From positions 2,143,001 to 2,207,000 of the forward strand of contig NZ_CP015381.1 of assembly GCF_001854245.1 (NCBI RefSeq): a stretch of 64,000 bases of DNA. Direction: 5' to 3'. Position numbers and translations under genes: made by a program. This document shows, in pieces, positions 1-8,040 of the stretch (its first letter is position 1; every line of letters starts with the position of its first letter). Source of the stretch: Desulfococcus multivorans (GTDB taxonomy: Bacteria; Desulfobacterota; Desulfobacteria; Desulfobacterales; Desulfococcaceae). A model generated the notes under the pieces. It made no database searches. It was not told where the DNA came from and was given only the letters and a program-made list of their open reading frames with translations.

Positions 1-442
1 CCGGAGGGCGGCAAAGACGGCCGGGCTCGAAAACGTCCATTTTTGCTGCCGGGATGCCGCGACCCTCGGGAACGGAGACGAATTTGAAAGCGCCTTCGAC
101 TACATCACCGCCTTTGACGCCATCCACGACCAGAGGGACCCGCTGGCCGCTCTTGAAAGCGTCCGACGCATGCTGGCGCCGGAGGGATGCTTCTCCATGA
201 TCGACATCGATTCGAGAACCGCTCACCAGGACAACATGGCGCACCCCATGGGACCTTTTCTTTACACCGTAAGCCTCATGCACTGCATGCCGGTAAGCCT
301 GTACAACAACGGGGCCGGGCTGGGCATGATGTGGGGAAGGGAACAGGCCGTGGATCTTCTGGGTCAGGCCGGATTCGGCAGCGTCGCGGTCGTCGAGATG
401 TCCCACGACCCCTTCAACGTTCATTATTTTTGTCGTCAATAA
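1..442 (+). CDS. class I SAM-dependent methyltransferase, 3' part
   Basis: The reading frame is open from base 2 to a TAA at 440-442, so the gene begins upstream of the window and about 146 residues are visible. The visible part has the late half of a Rossmann methyltransferase: an acidic strand 'YITAFDAIHDQ', a 'PLAALESVRRMLAPEG' helix as in motif III of class I enzymes, then a strand 'CFSMIDID'. The C-terminal half, with a Met/His-rich stretch 'SLMHCMPVSLYNNGAGLGMMWG', resembles methyltransferases whose C-terminus covers the substrate site. The substrate cannot be deduced. The ATP-grasp gene follows after 41 bp and may be co-transcribed. Confidence 0.75.
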   Translation, partial: RRAAKTAGLENVHFCCRDAATLGNGDEFESAFDYITAFDAIHDQRDPLAALESVRRMLAPEGCFSMIDIDSRTAHQDNMAHPMGPFLYTVSLMHCMPVSLYNNGAGLGMMWGREQAVDLLGQAGFGSVAVVEMSHDPFNVHYFCRQ

Positions 443-483
443 GGCGGGAAAACCTCAGCCCGCGGCTTCGAAAGGAATCGCCG

Positions 484-1644
484 ATGAACGTCGTTTACCT
501 GTCACCCCATTTTCCCCCCAATTATTATCTTTTCTGCGTCCACCTGAAACAGGCGGGCGCCAACGTTCTCGGGATCGGTGATACCGCCTACGATCAACTC
601 CGGCCGGAATTGAAGGAGGGCCTGACCGAGTATTACCGGGTGGACGATATGTCGGATTACGATCAATTGCTCAGGGCATGCGGCTATTTCACCCATATCT
701 ACGGCAAACTGGATCGGGTGGCGTCCAACAACGAACATTGGCTCGAAAGCGAGGCGGGGCTGCGAACCGACTTCAATATTCAAGGCCTGAAGATCCATCA
801 GATTTCGCGGCTGATCCTCAAGTCGGAGATGAAAAAACAGTTCCGGAACGCCGGGGTTGCCGCGGCGCGGGGAAAAATCCTGAAGCGACCGGCGGATGCC
901 CTCCGATTTATCGAGGAGGTGGGATATCCGGTGGTTTTCAAGCCCGATCGCGGGGTAGGGGCGGCCCATACCTTTCGCATCGACAATGAAAGGGATCTGG
1001 ACCGGTTTTTCGAGGTGAGGCCTGCTGCCCGGTATATCATGGAGGAGTTCATCACGGGGACGGTCTGCTCCTTCGACGGCCTCGCCGACCGAAACGGCAC
1101 CATCGTTTTCCATACCGCGCACGTCTTCAGTCAGGGGATCATGGAGACGGTTAACCAGGATATGGACATCTTCTACTATTCCTTGCGGGAGATTCCGGAG
1201 GACCTCGAAATTGCCGGGAGGAGCATCGTCGGGGCCTTCGATATCCGCGAACGTTTTTTCCATGTCGAATTCTTCCGGACGCCCGAGGGTCGACTGGTCG
1301 CCCTCGAAATGAACGCGCGGCCGCCGGGAGGCCTCACCACGGACATGTTCAACTACGCCAACAACATCGACATCTATGCCGCCTGGGCGGCCGTCATGAC
1401 GGGTCAATCCGTGAATCTCGTCTACTCGCGTCCCTATCACTGCGCCTACATCGGCCGGAAGCTGAACAAGAACTATGTCCACTCCCATCGCGAAATCATG
1501 CAGGAGTACGGATACATGATCGTTCACCACGGCCCCATCGATTCGATCTTCAGCACCGCCATCGGCAACTACGGCTACCTCGTCAATGCGGAAAGCATCG
1601 AAAGTATCGAGGCGGCGGCGGGGTTTATTCAGGAAAAGATGTGA
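484..1644 (+). CDS. ATP-grasp domain carboxylate-amine ligase-like protein
   Basis: This is a 386-residue protein. The ATG at 484 was preferred to the longer upstream open frame because it follows a purine-rich 'gaaaggaatcg' and the family's N-terminal strand (MNVVYLSPHFPPN) starts there. The N-terminal preATP-grasp Rossmann part is followed by 'KSEMKKQFRNAGV', the ATP-grasp lysine strand 'GYPVVFKPDRGVGA', the adenine-contact strand 'YIMEEFITG' and the metal-binding 'VALEMNARPPGG', where the E and N are the usual Mg ligands. Such enzymes form an acyl-phosphate and join it to an amine or thiol. No substrate is indicated. It is cytosolic, with no signal peptide or membrane segment. Confidence 0.8.
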   Translation: MNVVYLSPHFPPNYYLFCVHLKQAGANVLGIGDTAYDQLRPELKEGLTEYYRVDDMSDYDQLLRACGYFTHIYGKLDRVASNNEHWLESEAGLRTDFNIQGLKIHQISRLILKSEMKKQFRNAGVAAARGKILKRPADALRFIEEVGYPVVFKPDRGVGAAHTFRIDNERDLDRFFEVRPAARYIMEEFITGTVCSFDGLADRNGTIVFHTAHVFSQGIMETVNQDMDIFYYSLREIPEDLEIAGRSIVGAFDIRERFFHVEFFRTPEGRLVALEMNARPPGGLTTDMFNYANNIDIYAAWAAVMTGQSVNLVYSRPYHCAYIGRKLNKNYVHSHREIMQEYGYMIVHHGPIDSIFSTAIGNYGYLVNAESIESIEAAAGFIQEKM

Positions 1645-1649
1645 TAAGG

Positions 1650-1775
1650 TGTTAAGGGCGTTAAGGTGTTAAGAGTGTTAAGGTTTTAAGGTTTTAGGGA
1701 TTCAGGGGGTTAGCGGTTAAAGCAAAAGTCCCTCGTCCCCTAAAACCCTAAAACCCTAAAACCCTAACACCATAA
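1650..1775. repeat. Low-complexity TTAAGG / CCCTAAAA repeat, two arms in inverted orientation
   Basis: The first arm (1650-1707) is a degenerate run of TTAAGGTGT/TTAAGGTTT units. The second arm (1737-1772) is a run of CCCTAAAA units. The two arms are roughly reverse complements and could fold into a long A/T-rich hairpin just after the ATP-grasp stop codon. The same octamer family recurs at 34850-34900 and 36421-36490. Confidence 0.7.
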
Positions 1776-1782
1776 AATCATT

Positions 1783-1885
1783 ACGATCCGCGCCCCTTCA
1801 GTGGCACTTGAACGAAACCGCGTCGGGCGCGGTCCCTTTGCATGAAGTTCCGACACTTGAAGAAACCGAGAAGACCGACAGCGGC
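1783..1885. repeat. Fragment of the dispersed palindromic element
   Basis: The stretch 'cacttgaacgaaaccgcgt' followed by a cggg/cgcgg-rich segment matches, on the opposite strand, the left half of the element at 8938-9178 and the copy at 33788-33875. Only one end is recognisable, so this looks like a decayed copy. The rest of 1776-1930 holds no convincing gene. Confidence 0.5.
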
Positions 1886-1931
1886 TGATGATTTCGGGGT
1901 CCAATACCCAGTTGGCCCCGCAGCGTAGGGG

Positions 1932-1980
1932 TTGACAAGCTGTCTCCTTAAATGTACATTCAACTGTACATTTAAGGAGA
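1932..1980 (+). promoter_or_regulatory. Toxin-antitoxin promoter with overlapping operator palindrome
   Basis: TTGACA at 1932-1937 and TACATT at 1955-1960 are separated by 17 bp. A perfect 16-bp inverted repeat (1943-1958 and 1965-1980, 6-nt spacer) covers the -10 and the start site and ends 7 bp before the antitoxin ATG. The right arm ends in AAGGAGA, so the palindrome also contains the ribosome binding site. This is the expected place for autorepression by a Phd-type antitoxin or antitoxin-toxin complex. Confidence 0.8.
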
Positions 1981-1987
1981 TTTTGAT

Positions 1988-2221
1988 ATGAAAACTGTAA
2001 CGTTTACCGATTTTCGAAAAAATGCTTCTGTTTTCATTACTGAAGTGGAACAGGGTGAGACCCTTATTATTTTACGACACGGGAAACCAGTGGCGGAAAT
2101 TTCTCCATATCCTGATGAAGTTCCCCGAAAACCCTCATGGAAGAAACCCGGAATCCGATTGGAAATGAAGGGAAGCGATCTTTCTTCCGCTATTCTGGAA
2201 GAACGTGAAGGTGGCTCATGA
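1988..2221 (+). CDS. Phd/YefM-family antitoxin
   Basis: This 77-residue protein has the classic Phd/YefM N-terminus 'TFTDFRKNASVFITEVEQGETLIILRHGKPVAEISPY', a DNA-binding dimer fold. Its C-terminal tail is basic and acidic and would wrap the toxin. The start is fixed by the AAGGAGA site 7 bp upstream. Its stop overlaps the toxin ATG by 4 bp (ATGA), giving translational coupling. The base composition is clearly lower in GC than the neighbouring genes, consistent with acquisition by transfer. The palindromic operator immediately upstream suggests autoregulation. Confidence 0.9.
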   Translation: MKTVTFTDFRKNASVFITEVEQGETLIILRHGKPVAEISPYPDEVPRKPSWKKPGIRLEMKGSDLSSAILEEREGGS

Positions 2222-2646
2222 AGCTGCTTGTTGATTCTTCAGCTTTTGCCAAAAGATATGTCCGGGAAGTTGGAAGCGAAAAACTGGATGATATTCTTCA
2301 GAATGCTTCTGAATTGGCTTTATGCGTCATTTTGTTGCCGGAGATCATTTCGGGTCTGAACAGGCGGTTGCGAGAAGGTGCTTTAACCGGTAAGGATTAT
2401 CAAAAAGCAAAAAAATTCCTGATGGATGATGTGCATGATGCAACAGTGCTTCAACTGACCCCGGCAGTCATTTCACAAGCGCTCAAGCTTCTTGAGGATA
2501 ATTTATTGCGCGCTATGGACGCCTTACATGTAGCCTGTGCTCTTGAGTGGAATGCGGAATTATTTGTCACATCAGACAGAAGGCAATTCGATGCAGCTGT
2601 AAATTCGGGGCTTCAGACCGAATACCTTGGTCAACCAATCGCTTGA
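2218..2646 (+). CDS. vapC: PIN-domain toxin (VapC family)
   Basis: This 142-residue PIN nuclease has the first acidic residue in 'LLVDSSAFAKRYVREVGS' (Asp6), a glutamate in 'LLPEIISGLNR', a central aspartate in 'RAMDALHVACALEW' and a terminal 'FVTSDRRQFDAA' aspartate. Together these form the Mg-binding quartet of VapC RNases. By family analogy it cleaves tRNA or rRNA when freed from its antitoxin. It is coupled to the Phd-type antitoxin through an ATGA overlap. All key acids are present, so it looks intact. Pairing a Phd-fold antitoxin with a PIN toxin is common. Confidence 0.9.
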   Translation: MKLLVDSSAFAKRYVREVGSEKLDDILQNASELALCVILLPEIISGLNRRLREGALTGKDYQKAKKFLMDDVHDATVLQLTPAVISQALKLLEDNLLRAMDALHVACALEWNAELFVTSDRRQFDAAVNSGLQTEYLGQPIA

Positions 2647-2841
2647 GTGGACGCGAAGGATCATGTTTCGCGGTAGGTTGCCGAACTTCTGAATGAGTGA
2701 AACGCATATACTCAACTTTCACCCCCCGTCACTCCCCCTCCTTCAGCCTTCAGCCTCCAACCCATAACTTTGGGTGGATTTCGAAATGGTTTTATGCGAT
2801 ATTATGCAATATAACCAGAGAAGGAAAAACGCGAATCGATC

Positions 2842-3534
2842 ATGGGCATTTCGTGCCGGAACATCAGCTACCGCTACCCCAACACGAACGGGTTCATCTT
2901 CAGGGATCTCTCCTTCGAAATGCCGGCGCCCGGCTTCAACGCATTCTTCGGTCCCTCGGGGGTCGGCAAGACCTCTTTCGCCAAAATTCTCTCCGGAAAC
3001 ATCCAGGGATACACCGGTCGTGTCGAAATGAAAGGCATCGAGCGTCTGGCCTATTCCTACAACCTCGAACGCCTCCCGGGATGGTCGACGGTGGGGCGGC
3101 ACCTCGACAGGATCGTTCCGGCGAACCGACATGCCCTGATGCATGAACTGATCCCGGTCTTCGGCCTCGAGGCCTGCCTGGATCAACGGTTTTCCCAGCT
3201 CTCCCTCGGTCAGAAGAACCGGGTCAACCTCATCCGGTATCTGCTTCAGGACTTCCAACTGCTCATCCTCGACGAAAGCCTCGCCAACGTCGACGAGATG
3301 ACGCGGGAGCGGATCATCCTCAAGATCAAGGAACATTTCCCTGAAACGTATTTTATCTATATATCCCACAATGTTGTCGAGGTGTCCAGATTCTGCCGGG
3401 AAATTCTCGTCTTCCGCGGCCTCGACAAACAGCCGTCGTCGGTGGTCGTCACCGGTCAGGATCTGGCGGCGGGAAAGGCTCTCGACAAGGCGGCCTTCGA
3501 GAAGACCGTTCTGGAGATCATGAATGCTGTTTAG
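2842..3534 (+). CDS. ABC transporter ATPase, nitrate/sulfonate/NMT1 type
   Basis: This 230-residue cytosolic ATPase has Walker A 'GPSGVGKTS', signature 'LSLGQ' (in place of LSGGQ), Walker B 'LLILDES' with the catalytic Glu, and the switch His in 'IYISHN'. The Walker B is followed by Ser instead of the usual Pro, and the signature is a variant, but all catalytic residues remain. It overlaps the permease gene by 11 bp, and the substrate-binding protein follows, so it is the motor of the importer encoded at 2842-5303. The 195 bp upstream contain one short TTCAGCC heptamer run (2738-2757) and no gene. Confidence 0.85.
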   Translation: MGISCRNISYRYPNTNGFIFRDLSFEMPAPGFNAFFGPSGVGKTSFAKILSGNIQGYTGRVEMKGIERLAYSYNLERLPGWSTVGRHLDRIVPANRHALMHELIPVFGLEACLDQRFSQLSLGQKNRVNLIRYLLQDFQLLILDESLANVDEMTRERIILKIKEHFPETYFIYISHNVVEVSRFCREILVFRGLDKQPSSVVVTGQDLAAGKALDKAAFEKTVLEIMNAV

Positions 3535-4273
3535 GCGGATCTATCAATTCCTTATCATCTATTTTCTCGGGATTCTGCTGCTCTTCGCCCTGAAGATTCT
3601 TCTGAACCTTTCCGATTACGTTATCCCCGGCCCGCTGAGCATCTGGCAGACCTTTCACCGGGAGTTCAACCGGTTTCTGTTGAACGTGCTGAACACCCTC
3701 GGCGTCGCCGTCGTCGGTCAGGTGGCATCGGTCTGCATGGCACTGGCGGTGGGCATTATCGGCCGCCAGGCCACCTGGTTCGGCTCGTTCGTCAAGGTGG
3801 CGGCCTACAACATACAGGCCTACCCCATCGTGGCCATCGCGCCCATCATCTTCATCCTGATGGGGGACGGCTTTGCCTCACGCCTCCTCATCGCCGCCAT
3901 GATCTGCTATTTTCCGCTGCTGTTGTCGATGGTGGGCATCATGTCGGAGCCCATCGAGGATATCGAGCACTTCTACCGGGTTACCGGACGGATGCGCTGG
4001 CAGCTCGAGGTCAAGATCCGCGCTTTCGAAAATCTCAGCAAGCTCACAACGGTCATCTCCGGCAGCGCTACGCTGGCCATGGCCGGGACGATCGTGGCTG
4101 AATTCATCGCGGCCAATGCCGGGATCGGTTACAGCATCCGCATCGCGCTTTACCAGAGCGATCTCTCCAAGGTCCTGGTGGCCCTTTTTTTGATCGGCAT
4201 CACCCTCTCGGTGTACCAGGGGCTTCTGGAATGGGTGGGACGCTGGGCGAAAAACCGCTGGGCGAGTGCCTGA
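3524..4273 (+). CDS. ABC transporter permease, SsuC/ThiX type
   Basis: This 249-residue inner-membrane protein has about six hydrophobic segments and the BPD-type permease EAA-like loop. The later part, 'VAEFIAANAGIGYSIRIAL', matches the conserved region of nitrate/sulfonate/taurine and hydroxymethylpyrimidine-type permeases. It overlaps the ATPase gene and is followed 46 bp later by the binding protein. The substrate is inferred only from the partner binding protein. Confidence 0.8.
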   Translation: MLFRRIYQFLIIYFLGILLLFALKILLNLSDYVIPGPLSIWQTFHREFNRFLLNVLNTLGVAVVGQVASVCMALAVGIIGRQATWFGSFVKVAAYNIQAYPIVAIAPIIFILMGDGFASRLLIAAMICYFPLLLSMVGIMSEPIEDIEHFYRVTGRMRWQLEVKIRAFENLSKLTTVISGSATLAMAGTIVAEFIAANAGIGYSIRIALYQSDLSKVLVALFLIGITLSVYQGLLEWVGRWAKNRWASA

Positions 4274-4319
4274 CGACAATTCCGGGATGGATGTTCCCTG
4301 AGACGACAAGGAGGAAATC

Positions 4320-5303
4320 ATGACCCGAAAGGCGATGATAATATTGATGGCGGGAGGACTGCTCTGGTGGGCCGTCGCCCTGAATCCGGGAAGCCTCGCG
4401 GCGGAAACGCTCAACTACCGCCTCAAGTGGCTTTTCAACACGAGCACGGTGGGGGACATCTACGCCGATGCCCACGGCTATTTCGAACGCGAGGGACTGG
4501 ATGTCGCCGTCAAGGCCGGCGGACCCGAGCGCGACGCCATCCGGGAGCTGGAGCTGGGCTACGCCCAGTTCGGGGTCGCCTCGGCGGATCAGGTGATCCG
4601 GGCGCTTTCCAAGGGGGCCCGGGTGGTGGTCCTGGCCCAGCTCTTCCAGGTCAATCCCCTCCAGTGGATCCACCGGCAGACGGCACCGCCCATTCGATCC
4701 CTGTCGGACCTCAGGGGCCGCGTCATCGGCATCACATACGGGGGCAACGATGAAACCATCATGAAAACCCTCCTGGCCAAAGGGGGACTTTCAGAGCAGG
4801 ACGTCTCCTTTTTCAGCGTCCGGTATGATTTTACCCCCTTCTATACGGGAAAGGCCGATCTGTGGCCGGTCTATCGCAATTCCCAGGGGCCCGTTCTGAT
4901 GAAAAAACTGGGGGAGGCCGGCGAGACGATCTCGTTTTTTGACCCGTCGGCGTTCGGGGTTCATTTCGTGGCCAACTCCGTGGTGACCGCCGAGCGGATG
5001 ATGAAGGAGCGTCCGGAGCTGGTCCGGCGCTTCACCCGGGCGCTTCTGTCGGCGTGGCGGGACGCTCTCGATCCCGACAACGCCGCCGGGGCGCTGACCG
5101 TGCTTGCACGGTATGACAGGGAAACGCCCCCGGACATCCTGAAAGCGCAGCTGGATCTGACCCGCGACCTCATCGTCAACAAGGAAAACGGCACGGTCGG
5201 CGGGATCGACGCCGAGGCATGGCAACAGACCGAGGCCGTCATGCTCGACCAGGGGCTCATTCCAGGACCCGTGTCCGTGGAGAAGGCGCTGAGCCCGCAA
5301 TGA
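4320..5303 (+). CDS. ABC transporter substrate-binding protein, NMT1/THI5-like
   Basis: This 327-residue protein has a signal peptide ('MIILMAGGLLWWAVALNPGSLAAE'-type, cleaved near residue 28). It then has the THI5/NMT1 signature start 'LKWLFNTSTVGDIYADAHGYFEREGLDV', where family members read 'W.pn..h.giyvA...G.fe..GldV'. The family binds pyrimidine thiamine precursors, but relatives bind sulfonates, nitrate or taurine. An AAGGAGG site lies just before the ATG. It belongs to the operon 2842-5303 and is followed 57 bp later by the EFR1 protein. The closeness of two further thiamine-type systems favours a thiamine-precursor role. Confidence 0.8.
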   Translation: MTRKAMIILMAGGLLWWAVALNPGSLAAETLNYRLKWLFNTSTVGDIYADAHGYFEREGLDVAVKAGGPERDAIRELELGYAQFGVASADQVIRALSKGARVVVLAQLFQVNPLQWIHRQTAPPIRSLSDLRGRVIGITYGGNDETIMKTLLAKGGLSEQDVSFFSVRYDFTPFYTGKADLWPVYRNSQGPVLMKKLGEAGETISFFDPSAFGVHFVANSVVTAERMMKERPELVRRFTRALLSAWRDALDPDNAAGALTVLARYDRETPPDILKAQLDLTRDLIVNKENGTVGGIDAEAWQQTEAVMLDQGLIPGPVSVEKALSPQ

Positions 5304-5360
5304 CAACCCAGAACCCGACGCTTTCGCGAGGCGAATGCGTCAACACGCAACGGAGGTGAT

Positions 5361-6203
5361 ATGGTTCAAGCTCTTATCGTCTATTGCTCCCCGGCGGGGT
5401 CGACCCGCCGCGTGGCCCATGTCATGGAGACGACCCTGAAGGATCTCGATATACCGTGCACCACGGCGGACGTCGGCACGTCCGGCGGTCGCGAAGCCGC
5501 TGCCCGTGCGGTTCAGGACATGGGGAAATCCACCTGTCTTTTTGTCGGTTCCCCCGTCTACGCCAACCATCCCGTTCCGCCGATATCGGCATTCCTCGAG
5601 CGCCTGCCCGAAGGCACCGGTGCGGCCGCCGTGCCGTTTGTCACCTGGGGCGGTGCCAGCAGCGGCGTCGCCCTCTACGACATGGGATCGATTCTTTCGG
5701 CCAAGGGGCTTCGCCTGATGGGTGCGGCCAAGGTCATGGCGGTTCACTCGCTCATGTGGCGTGCGGAAAACCCCGTGGGGGAGGGACGCCCCAACGAGGC
5801 GGACGACCAGAAGATCCGGGAGTTGACAGCGTCGGTCATTCGGAAGATGACCGACGGGGATCACGGCAAAGGCATCCCCCTTGGGGATCTCGATTACCAA
5901 CCGGCTGAATTCCGTGAGGAACTGGCGGCGGCGAGCCTGGAAAAAGCCAGGGGACACATGCCCCAACGGACGGTTCACGAAGACCGGTGCACCCAGTGCG
6001 GCCTCTGTGTAGAGGTTTGCCCCACGGAGGCCGTTGAACTCTCGCCGTTTCCCGTCTTCAGCGACCGATGCATCTTTTGCTTCAATTGCGTGAAGGAATG
6101 TCCCGAGGATGCCATTGTCGCCGATATGTCGAAGTCGGAGAAGATGGTCCGGTCGCGCGCCGAACGCTTTGACGAGCGTCCGCGGACCCGGATATTCCTG
6201 TAG
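5361..6203 (+). CDS. EFR1-type flavodoxin/ferredoxin fusion protein
   Basis: In this 280-residue protein, residues 1-170 are flavodoxin-like ('ALIVYCSPAGSTRRVA' as FMN phosphate loop, 'VGSPVYANHPVPP' and 'VTWGGASSG' loops). Residues 205-250 carry two 4Fe-4S clusters: Cys 210, 213, 216, 220 and Cys 237, 240, 243, 247. It is probably a cytosolic FMN/FeS electron carrier. The family is widespread in anaerobes and has no agreed function. An AGGAGGTGAT site precedes the ATG. It is probably the last gene of the NMT1-type ABC operon, which suggests reductive processing of the imported compound, but that is inference from position only. Confidence 0.85.
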   Translation: MVQALIVYCSPAGSTRRVAHVMETTLKDLDIPCTTADVGTSGGREAAARAVQDMGKSTCLFVGSPVYANHPVPPISAFLERLPEGTGAAAVPFVTWGGASSGVALYDMGSILSAKGLRLMGAAKVMAVHSLMWRAENPVGEGRPNEADDQKIRELTASVIRKMTDGDHGKGIPLGDLDYQPAEFREELAAASLEKARGHMPQRTVHEDRCTQCGLCVEVCPTEAVELSPFPVFSDRCIFCFNCVKECPEDAIVADMSKSEKMVRSRAERFDERPRTRIFL

Positions 6204-6274
6204 GACGGCTGTTTTCACGCCGGTCCGGTCCCTGCGGGGGAAGGCCCTATTGCCTGTCCCGCCATACCGGCCGG

Positions 6275-7216
6275 CTATTCATCGAAATTCCGGAGCAGCG
6301 AGGCGCCGTTCACCGGCTTCCCGATCAGCTTGTACTGCAGGGCGAAATCGGCAAACGCCTGCCATCGCAGCGGATCATGGTTCTGGTTTGCGGCAAAATA
6401 GGGCAGGGTGAGGCGGAAGGCGTCGGCTTCGGTCTCGGGGTTCGCCTCGGGTACCGCTTTCAGATACTCCTGAAACGCCCTTTCCGGGTTGCTGCGGACC
6501 TGGCCGATGGCCACATCCACCGCACGGATGAATCCTTTCACCGCTTTTTCCTTCAGGTTCAATGTATTCCGGCTGCAGACGAAAATCAATTCATCATAGT
6601 CGGGGATGCCGTATTTTTCCAGCTCGAAATAGCCGACATCATAGCCGCGGTGGGCCATCTCCACCGTTTCGTAGGTCTTGAAAGGCCCCATGACCGCATC
6701 GACCCTGCCGGCCGCAAGGGACTGCAGGACGGCAAACCCCACGTTCACCGACGTGTAATCCCGGACCCCGTTCAGGGATGCAAAGGCATGGAGCATCACG
6801 TCCATGAGCCCGGGAACGGTGTAGCCGATGCGTTTTCCGGACAGGTCAGGCGGGGCCTCGATGCCTTTTCCTTTGAGGAAAAGGAGCGTCGTAAGGGGAT
6901 GTTCGATGAGACGCCCCACGGCGATGACATCCATACCTTCGGCGGCTGCGATTACGGTCTGGGGCTGGTAGGAAACAGCCAGATCCACCTGTCCCGAGAC
7001 CGCCAGCTTCAAGGCGTCGGCGGTTTCGGAGGGGCTCACGATCCTGACGTCGATCCCGGCCATCTCGAAAAGCCCCCGATCACGGGCCACATAGATCGGC
7101 AGATGATCCACATTGGGAAACCAGTCCAGCATCAGGGTGAGTTTCTCCGCGGCTGACGCCGTGGAAAAGAGCATCAGAACGGCGGCGATTGCCGGCATGA
7201 TCCATTTCTTTCTCAT
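6275..7216 (-). CDS. ABC transporter substrate-binding protein, ThiY/NMT1 family
   Basis: This 313-residue protein has a signal peptide (MRKKWIMPAIAAVLMLFSTASA, cleaved before AEKL). The mature N-terminus 'LTLMLDWFPNVDHLPIYVARDRGLFEMAGIDV' is the ThiY/THI5 pyrimidine-binding motif. The ATG at 7216 was chosen because the signal peptide begins there and GGAGAGAG lies 6-8 bases upstream, although the frame runs open further. It is the last gene of a minus-strand operon (ATPase, permease, binding protein) and converges on the EFR1 gene with 71 bp between stops. The likely ligand is N-formyl-4-amino-5-aminomethyl-2-methylpyrimidine or hydroxymethylpyrimidine. Confidence 0.85.
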   Translation of the reverse strand: MRKKWIMPAIAAVLMLFSTASAAEKLTLMLDWFPNVDHLPIYVARDRGLFEMAGIDVRIVSPSETADALKLAVSGQVDLAVSYQPQTVIAAAEGMDVIAVGRLIEHPLTTLLFLKGKGIEAPPDLSGKRIGYTVPGLMDVMLHAFASLNGVRDYTSVNVGFAVLQSLAAGRVDAVMGPFKTYETVEMAHRGYDVGYFELEKYGIPDYDELIFVCSRNTLNLKEKAVKGFIRAVDVAIGQVRSNPERAFQEYLKAVPEANPETEADAFRLTLPYFAANQNHDPLRWQAFADFALQYKLIGKPVNGASLLRNFDE

Positions 7217-7290
7217 TTCTCTCTCCTTCGAATTCTCTTGTTGCGTGAAAACGACCGAAAAACACGCCAAAGTTCGGCGCTCCTCGCAGG

Positions 7291-8040
7291 CTACGCTTTT
7301 TTGACTTTCCAGGCCACGGCGCGCCTGCCGATGGCGTCCACGGCGGCCCACAGTCCAAGCCCCATGACGGACAGATAGAGAATGGCCGCAAAGACCAGGT
7401 CCACGCGCAGTCGGGCGTTGGCCTGGATCATCAGATAGCCGAGCCCATGCTGGGCCCCCACCCATTCGCCGATCACCGCGCCGATGGTGGCCACGGAGAC
7501 GCCCACCTTGAGGCCGGTGAAGAAATTCGGCAGGGCCCACGGCCACCAGAGGAGGCGAAGGGTCTGCCGGAAACCGGCGCCCATCAGCCTGAAAAGGATG
7601 CGATATTCCCGGTCGCACCCCTTGAACCCCTCGAGGAGGCTTACGGTGATGGGGAAAAAGATGATGACGGCGGCCATCAGGACCTTGCTGACGATGCCGT
7701 AGCCGAACCAGACCACCAGCAGGGGCGCCACGGCAAAGACGGGTACGGCCTGGGAGGCAACCAGAAGCGGCGTCAGGGAGCGCTCGACGGCGGGGTGTGA
7801 AAACATGGCCGTCGCCACCGGTACGGCGACCGCCACCGAAAGCGCTATGCCCAGAAGAATCTCCAGGAGCGTCGTCCCGGCATGGGACAGCAGCAATGGG
7901 GCGTTTTCCACCGCGACGATGCCGATCCGGGACGGCGCCGGGAGGATAAAATCGGGAACGGCGAGGTATCGGCATGCCGCCTCCCACACCGCCAGAAAGA
8001 CGACGATCAAAGCCGGGGGTACAAGCCTACCGGGGGTCAT
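7291..8040 (-). CDS. ABC transporter permease, ThiX-like
   Basis: This 249-residue protein has about six membrane segments. The permease motif region reads 'FRLMGAGFRQTLRLLWWPWALPNFFTGLKVGVSVATIGAVIGEW'. The following 'QHGLGYLMIQANA' is typical of SsuC/TauC/ThiX permeases. It overlaps the upstream ATPase gene by 14 bp and lies 74 bp from the binding protein. Together they make a complete ThiXYZ-type importer in the inner membrane. It shares the family with the permease at 3524-4273 but differs greatly in sequence, so it is a separate system rather than a recent duplicate. Confidence 0.85.
   Translation of the reverse strand: MTPGRLVPPALIVVFLAVWEAACRYLAVPDFILPAPSRIGIVAVENAPLLLSHAGTTLLEILLGIALSVAVAVPVATAMFSHPAVERSLTPLLVASQAVPVFAVAPLLVVWFGYGIVSKVLMAAVIIFFPITVSLLEGFKGCDREYRILFRLMGAGFRQTLRLLWWPWALPNFFTGLKVGVSVATIGAVIGEWVGAQHGLGYLMIQANARLRVDLVFAAILYLSVMGLGLWAAVDAIGRRAVAWKVKKA

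Noticed and set aside
502-1530. Minus-strand frame of 342 codons opposite the ATP-grasp gene
   Set aside because: No recognisable domain, rich in Arg/Gly/Pro-type shadow composition; the plus-strand ATP-grasp motifs are convincing.
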